From Solirubrobacteraceae bacterium (GTDB taxonomy: Bacteria; Actinomycetota; Thermoleophilia; Solirubrobacterales; Solirubrobacteraceae): DNA of 7,003 nucleotides. The stretch is from NCBI GenBank assembly GCA_016462625.1, contig JAEMSV010000157.1, positions 1 through 7,003 of the forward strand, given 5' to 3'. Below are positions 4,907 through 7,003 of this stretch, piece by piece. The notes beneath the pieces are model-generated. The model saw nothing but the letters and a program-made list of their open reading frames with translations. It did no database searches and had not been told where the DNA came from. The stretch's first letter is position 1. The number at the start of each line of letters is the position of its first letter. A program made the position numbers and the translations under genes.

Positions 4907-6346
4907 ATGGGTCCCCACCCACGCCGGCCCCTGCGCCGGGCCCTGCTGTTCGTAGTCGCGATGTGCGCCGCTCTGGCCCTCGCGCCGTCGGCCGCCTCGG
5001 CGGCGACGTCGTACGACCGTCTTGCCAATGTCACCCACACGTCTGTCGCGAGCGGCGGTGGACTCGGGCTCCAGCTCGGGACGATCCAGATCGTCCGAGG
5101 CGTCTCGATCACCGGGGTGAAGGTCAACCTGAGCGGCACCCGGCTCCGGGCTGCGGCCAACCTGCGGCTCGCCTGCGTCCAGGGCGGCACCATCACCGGC
5201 GGAGGCGCCGGCGACATCAACTTCACGAGCTCCCGGAACTGGTCCGTCTCGCTGGTCGCGAGCACCGGCCCGACCGGCTGCAAGCTTGCGCGGGAGTTCG
5301 CGATCGGCCCGAACGCCGACGTCAAGTTCACGCTGAAGTCCCAGGACGGCGTGCTCTACATCCTGCTCGACGGCGTCGGCACGCTGAAGACCACCGTCCC
5401 GGGCCTCACGGCGATCGACCTCGATGCGCACATCGGCATCGGCGGCGGCGCCTACGACATCTCCGTCGAAGGCGGGATCCCCGGCGTGTCCGCGAAGGGC
5501 GCGATCGCGTCCAACGGCGCGTTCGAGATCAAGGCCGACCTCGAGGGCCTCCAGCTCGGAGGCGCGAAGATCGGCGCGAACGTGCGGCTCGCCCGCGCGA
5601 CCGGCAGCAGCGCGCTGCAGGTCTCGATCGGCGCATCGCTCGATACGAACCTGCAGATCCTGCCGGGGCTCAACCTCCTGGCGGTCAAGCTCGGGCTGGA
5701 CAACAACTCGATCACCATCGAGGGCACGATCCGCGTCGCGTGTGAGCGCGGCTCCGTCGATGCGACCGCCATCGGCCGCATCCAGGACCTGCGGAACTTC
5801 TCGCTCGACGTCAAGGGCGTGACCGCTGCGCAGGGTTGCGGGTTCGGCAACTTCATCCGGCTCCAGGGCCAGACGATCAGCGGCAAGCTCGCGATCGTCA
5901 ACGGGCTGCTCCTGTTCGACGCGCAGGTCGGCGTCGACCGGGTGAACCTCGGGGAGCTGCCGCTCACGCGCAACGACTCGATCGGCGTGTTCGTCGACGA
6001 CGCCAAGGCACGGATCACGAACTCGTGCGACGGCTGCCCCGCCAACCAGCTGCGGATCGAGATCGCCGGCAAGGGCACGATCGCGGTGAAGCTCGGCTTC
6101 CTGCCGCAGAAGATCACGGTCGGTGCCGGGCTGAAGGGCGTCTTCGCGATCGACCTCTCGAGCTTCGCGCTCAAGCGGCTGTCGATCCAGCTGACGAGCC
6201 TGTCGCTCGGGACCCTGCCGAAGGCCTACGCACCGCTGATCCAGCAGGCGATCGAGCAGGGCTTCGATGAGATCGCCACCACCCCGCCGACCACCGAGGG
6301 CGTCACCGCCGCCGTGTCGGGCGGGCCGCTGCTCACCACCTCGTGA
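4907..6346 (+). CDS. Secreted beta-rich protein with duplicated Cys unit, unknown function, 479 aa
   Basis: No known family is recognised. A Sec signal peptide is clear: basic residues RRPLRR (6-11), a hydrophobic core 12-27, and an ASA-type cleavage site after about residue 32. The mature part, about 447 aa, is rich in G, A, V, L, I and alternating hydrophobic/polar strands and lacks membrane segments or a wall-anchor motif. Two stretches repeat: about 71-160 (Cys90, RNWSVSL 110-116, Cys125) and about 260-345 (Cys279, RNFSLDV 296-302, Cys311), each followed by a strand-rich DG/NG turn (SQDGVLYILL, IVNGLLLFDA). A CDGC pair (374-377) follows, so all six mature cysteines pair neatly. The C-terminus has an amphipathic helix (about 438-455) and a Thr/Pro-rich tail. 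A lipid-binding or adhesin role is only a guess. Transcription is probably under TetR control from 4823-4851. Confidence 0.88.
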   Translation: MGPHPRRPLRRALLFVVAMCAALALAPSAASAATSYDRLANVTHTSVASGGGLGLQLGTIQIVRGVSITGVKVNLSGTRLRAAANLRLACVQGGTITGGGAGDINFTSSRNWSVSLVASTGPTGCKLAREFAIGPNADVKFTLKSQDGVLYILLDGVGTLKTTVPGLTAIDLDAHIGIGGGAYDISVEGGIPGVSAKGAIASNGAFEIKADLEGLQLGGAKIGANVRLARATGSSALQVSIGASLDTNLQILPGLNLLAVKLGLDNNSITIEGTIRVACERGSVDATAIGRIQDLRNFSLDVKGVTAAQGCGFGNFIRLQGQTISGKLAIVNGLLLFDAQVGVDRVNLGELPLTRNDSIGVFVDDAKARITNSCDGCPANQLRIEIAGKGTIAVKLGFLPQKITVGAGLKGVFAIDLSSFALKRLSIQLTSLSLGTLPKAYAPLIQQAIEQGFDEIATTPPTTEGVTAAVSGGPLLTTS

Positions 6347-6369
6347 GCTGACCCTCCCCCCAAGGAGAT

Positions 6370-6406
6370 GATCGCTCCCCGGCGCCCTCAGGCGTCGGGG
6401 GCGATC
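6370..6406. terminator. Strong hairpin between convergent genes
   Basis: The left arm at 6370-6386 and the right arm at 6391-6406 pair over 16 positions with one bulged T (6376) and one G-U pair, around the 4-nt loop CTCA (6387-6390). The stop codon of the minus-strand TetR gene (6388-6390) lies in the loop. The structure starts 24 nt after the secreted-protein stop. There is no T run on either side, so it would be a U-less, possibly bidirectional terminator of the kind common in high-GC actinobacteria, or a barrier against 3' decay. Confidence 0.6.
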
Positions 6407-7003
6407 CCCCGCGCGATGAGGTCGACGACGCCGTCGCGGTACTGCCCGCGGATGTCGTCGTCGAGCAGCCCGCGCAACGCGCGCAGCAGGCTCGGAACGA
6501 GCATGTAGAGGATGTCCCCGGCCACGGCGCTCGTCTCGAGGTCGTCGCGCAGGAAGCCCTTGCGGATGCCGTCTTCGAGCGACCCGGCGACCGCCGCGGT
6601 GACGAGATCGATCCCGCCAAGGAGGCGCAGCGTCATCTCCTCGTCGACGGACGTGGTCTCGAAGAGCAGCAGCCGGACGAGCCCGGGCTCGGCGTCGACG
6701 GTCGCGAAGACGCGGTCGACGAGCTCGCCCATCTTCCCGAAGAACTCCTCGGCGCTGTTGACGTCGCCCAGCGTGGAATCGAGCATGATCGACGCGACGA
6801 GCCGTGCGATCGCATCGTCGACGACGTGGTCGAGGATCTCGCGCTTGCTCGAGAAGTAGCGGTAGAAGGTCCCGCGTCCCACGTCGAGCCGCTCGTCGAT
6901 GTCGGCGATGCCTGCGGCGACGTACCCCTTCTCGGCGAACTCGGCCGAGGCAGCGGCGATCAGCGCCTGCCGGCGTTCGGCGGGAAGCTTCTCGTCAGGT
7001 GGA
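6388..7003 (-). CDS. Second TetR/AcrR-family regulator, 5' end outside window
   Basis: The reading frame is open from the window edge (first full codon 7002-7000) to the stop at 6388, giving 204 residues, so only the start codon and perhaps a few residues are missing. The visible N-terminus already contains the helix-turn-helix domain: ERRQALIAAASAEFAEKGY, then a helix, then GRGTFYRYFSSKREIL. A GTG at about 6882 is an internal codon, not the start. The C-terminal ligand-binding domain (AEPGLVRLLLFETTSVD, LRLLGGIDL, LRALRGLLDDD) aligns along its whole length with the other TetR protein at 4188-4808, so the two are paralogues. It is convergent with the secreted-protein gene, across a strong hairpin. 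Its own promoter and any operator lie beyond the window. Confidence 0.93.
   Translation of the reverse strand, partial: PPDEKLPAERRQALIAAASAEFAEKGYVAAGIADIDERLDVGRGTFYRYFSSKREILDHVVDDAIARLVASIMLDSTLGDVNSAEEFFGKMGELVDRVFATVDAEPGLVRLLLFETTSVDEEMTLRLLGGIDLVTAAVAGSLEDGIRKGFLRDDLETSAVAGDILYMLVPSLLRALRGLLDDDIRGQYRDGVVDLIARGIAPDA

Noticed and set aside
1..7003. tRNA, rRNA, CRISPR array, insertion sequence or phage attachment site
   Set aside because: No cloverleaf, spaced direct repeats, transposase motifs or terminal repeats were seen on either strand.

Overview
This is a very GC-rich window with dense, closely packed genes and several probable leaderless starts (a TANNNT box 6-7 nt before ATG). 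It looks like actinobacterial chromosome. A deep-branching high-GC group such as Thermoleophilia/Solirubrobacterales is plausible from the style of the genes, but no marker gene here proves it.

Layout. (1) Positions 36-1875, plus strand: a large operator-like palindrome abuts a small cupin gene, followed 10 nt later by an acyl-CoA dehydrogenase of the ACAD10/11-like type. (2) Positions 1872-2816, minus strand: a short protein resembling only the C-terminal tail of a TacA/DUF1778 antitoxin, a TacT-like GNAT acetyltransferase toxin, and a two-helix membrane protein, in probable operon order. The last gene shares a CTAG with the dehydrogenase stop codon. (3) Positions 2919-4085, minus strand: a bacterial archaeo-eukaryotic-type release factor homologue (baeRF/VLRF1-like) with an intact GRGGQ motif. 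(4) Positions 4188-6346, plus strand: a TetR regulator, then an operator-promoter, then a secreted 479-aa protein of unknown function built from a duplicated cysteine-containing beta-rich unit. (5) Positions 6388-7003, minus strand: a second TetR regulator, clearly paralogous to the first and cut by the window edge. It is convergent with the secreted protein across a strong hairpin.

How the parts work together (inference). The cupin and dehydrogenase form a regulated acyl-CoA or small-acid catabolic unit. The antitoxin-like protein and GNAT would be a toxin-antitoxin pair acting on aminoacyl-tRNA. The release-factor homologue would act on stalled ribosomes or peptidyl-tRNA, so the two minus-strand units both touch translation, though nothing shows they are linked. 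The secreted protein sits between two sister TetR regulators, and its promoter carries a palindrome suited to a TetR dimer. This makes a small ligand-responsive export locus the most likely reading of the right half, and probably the least described part of the window.
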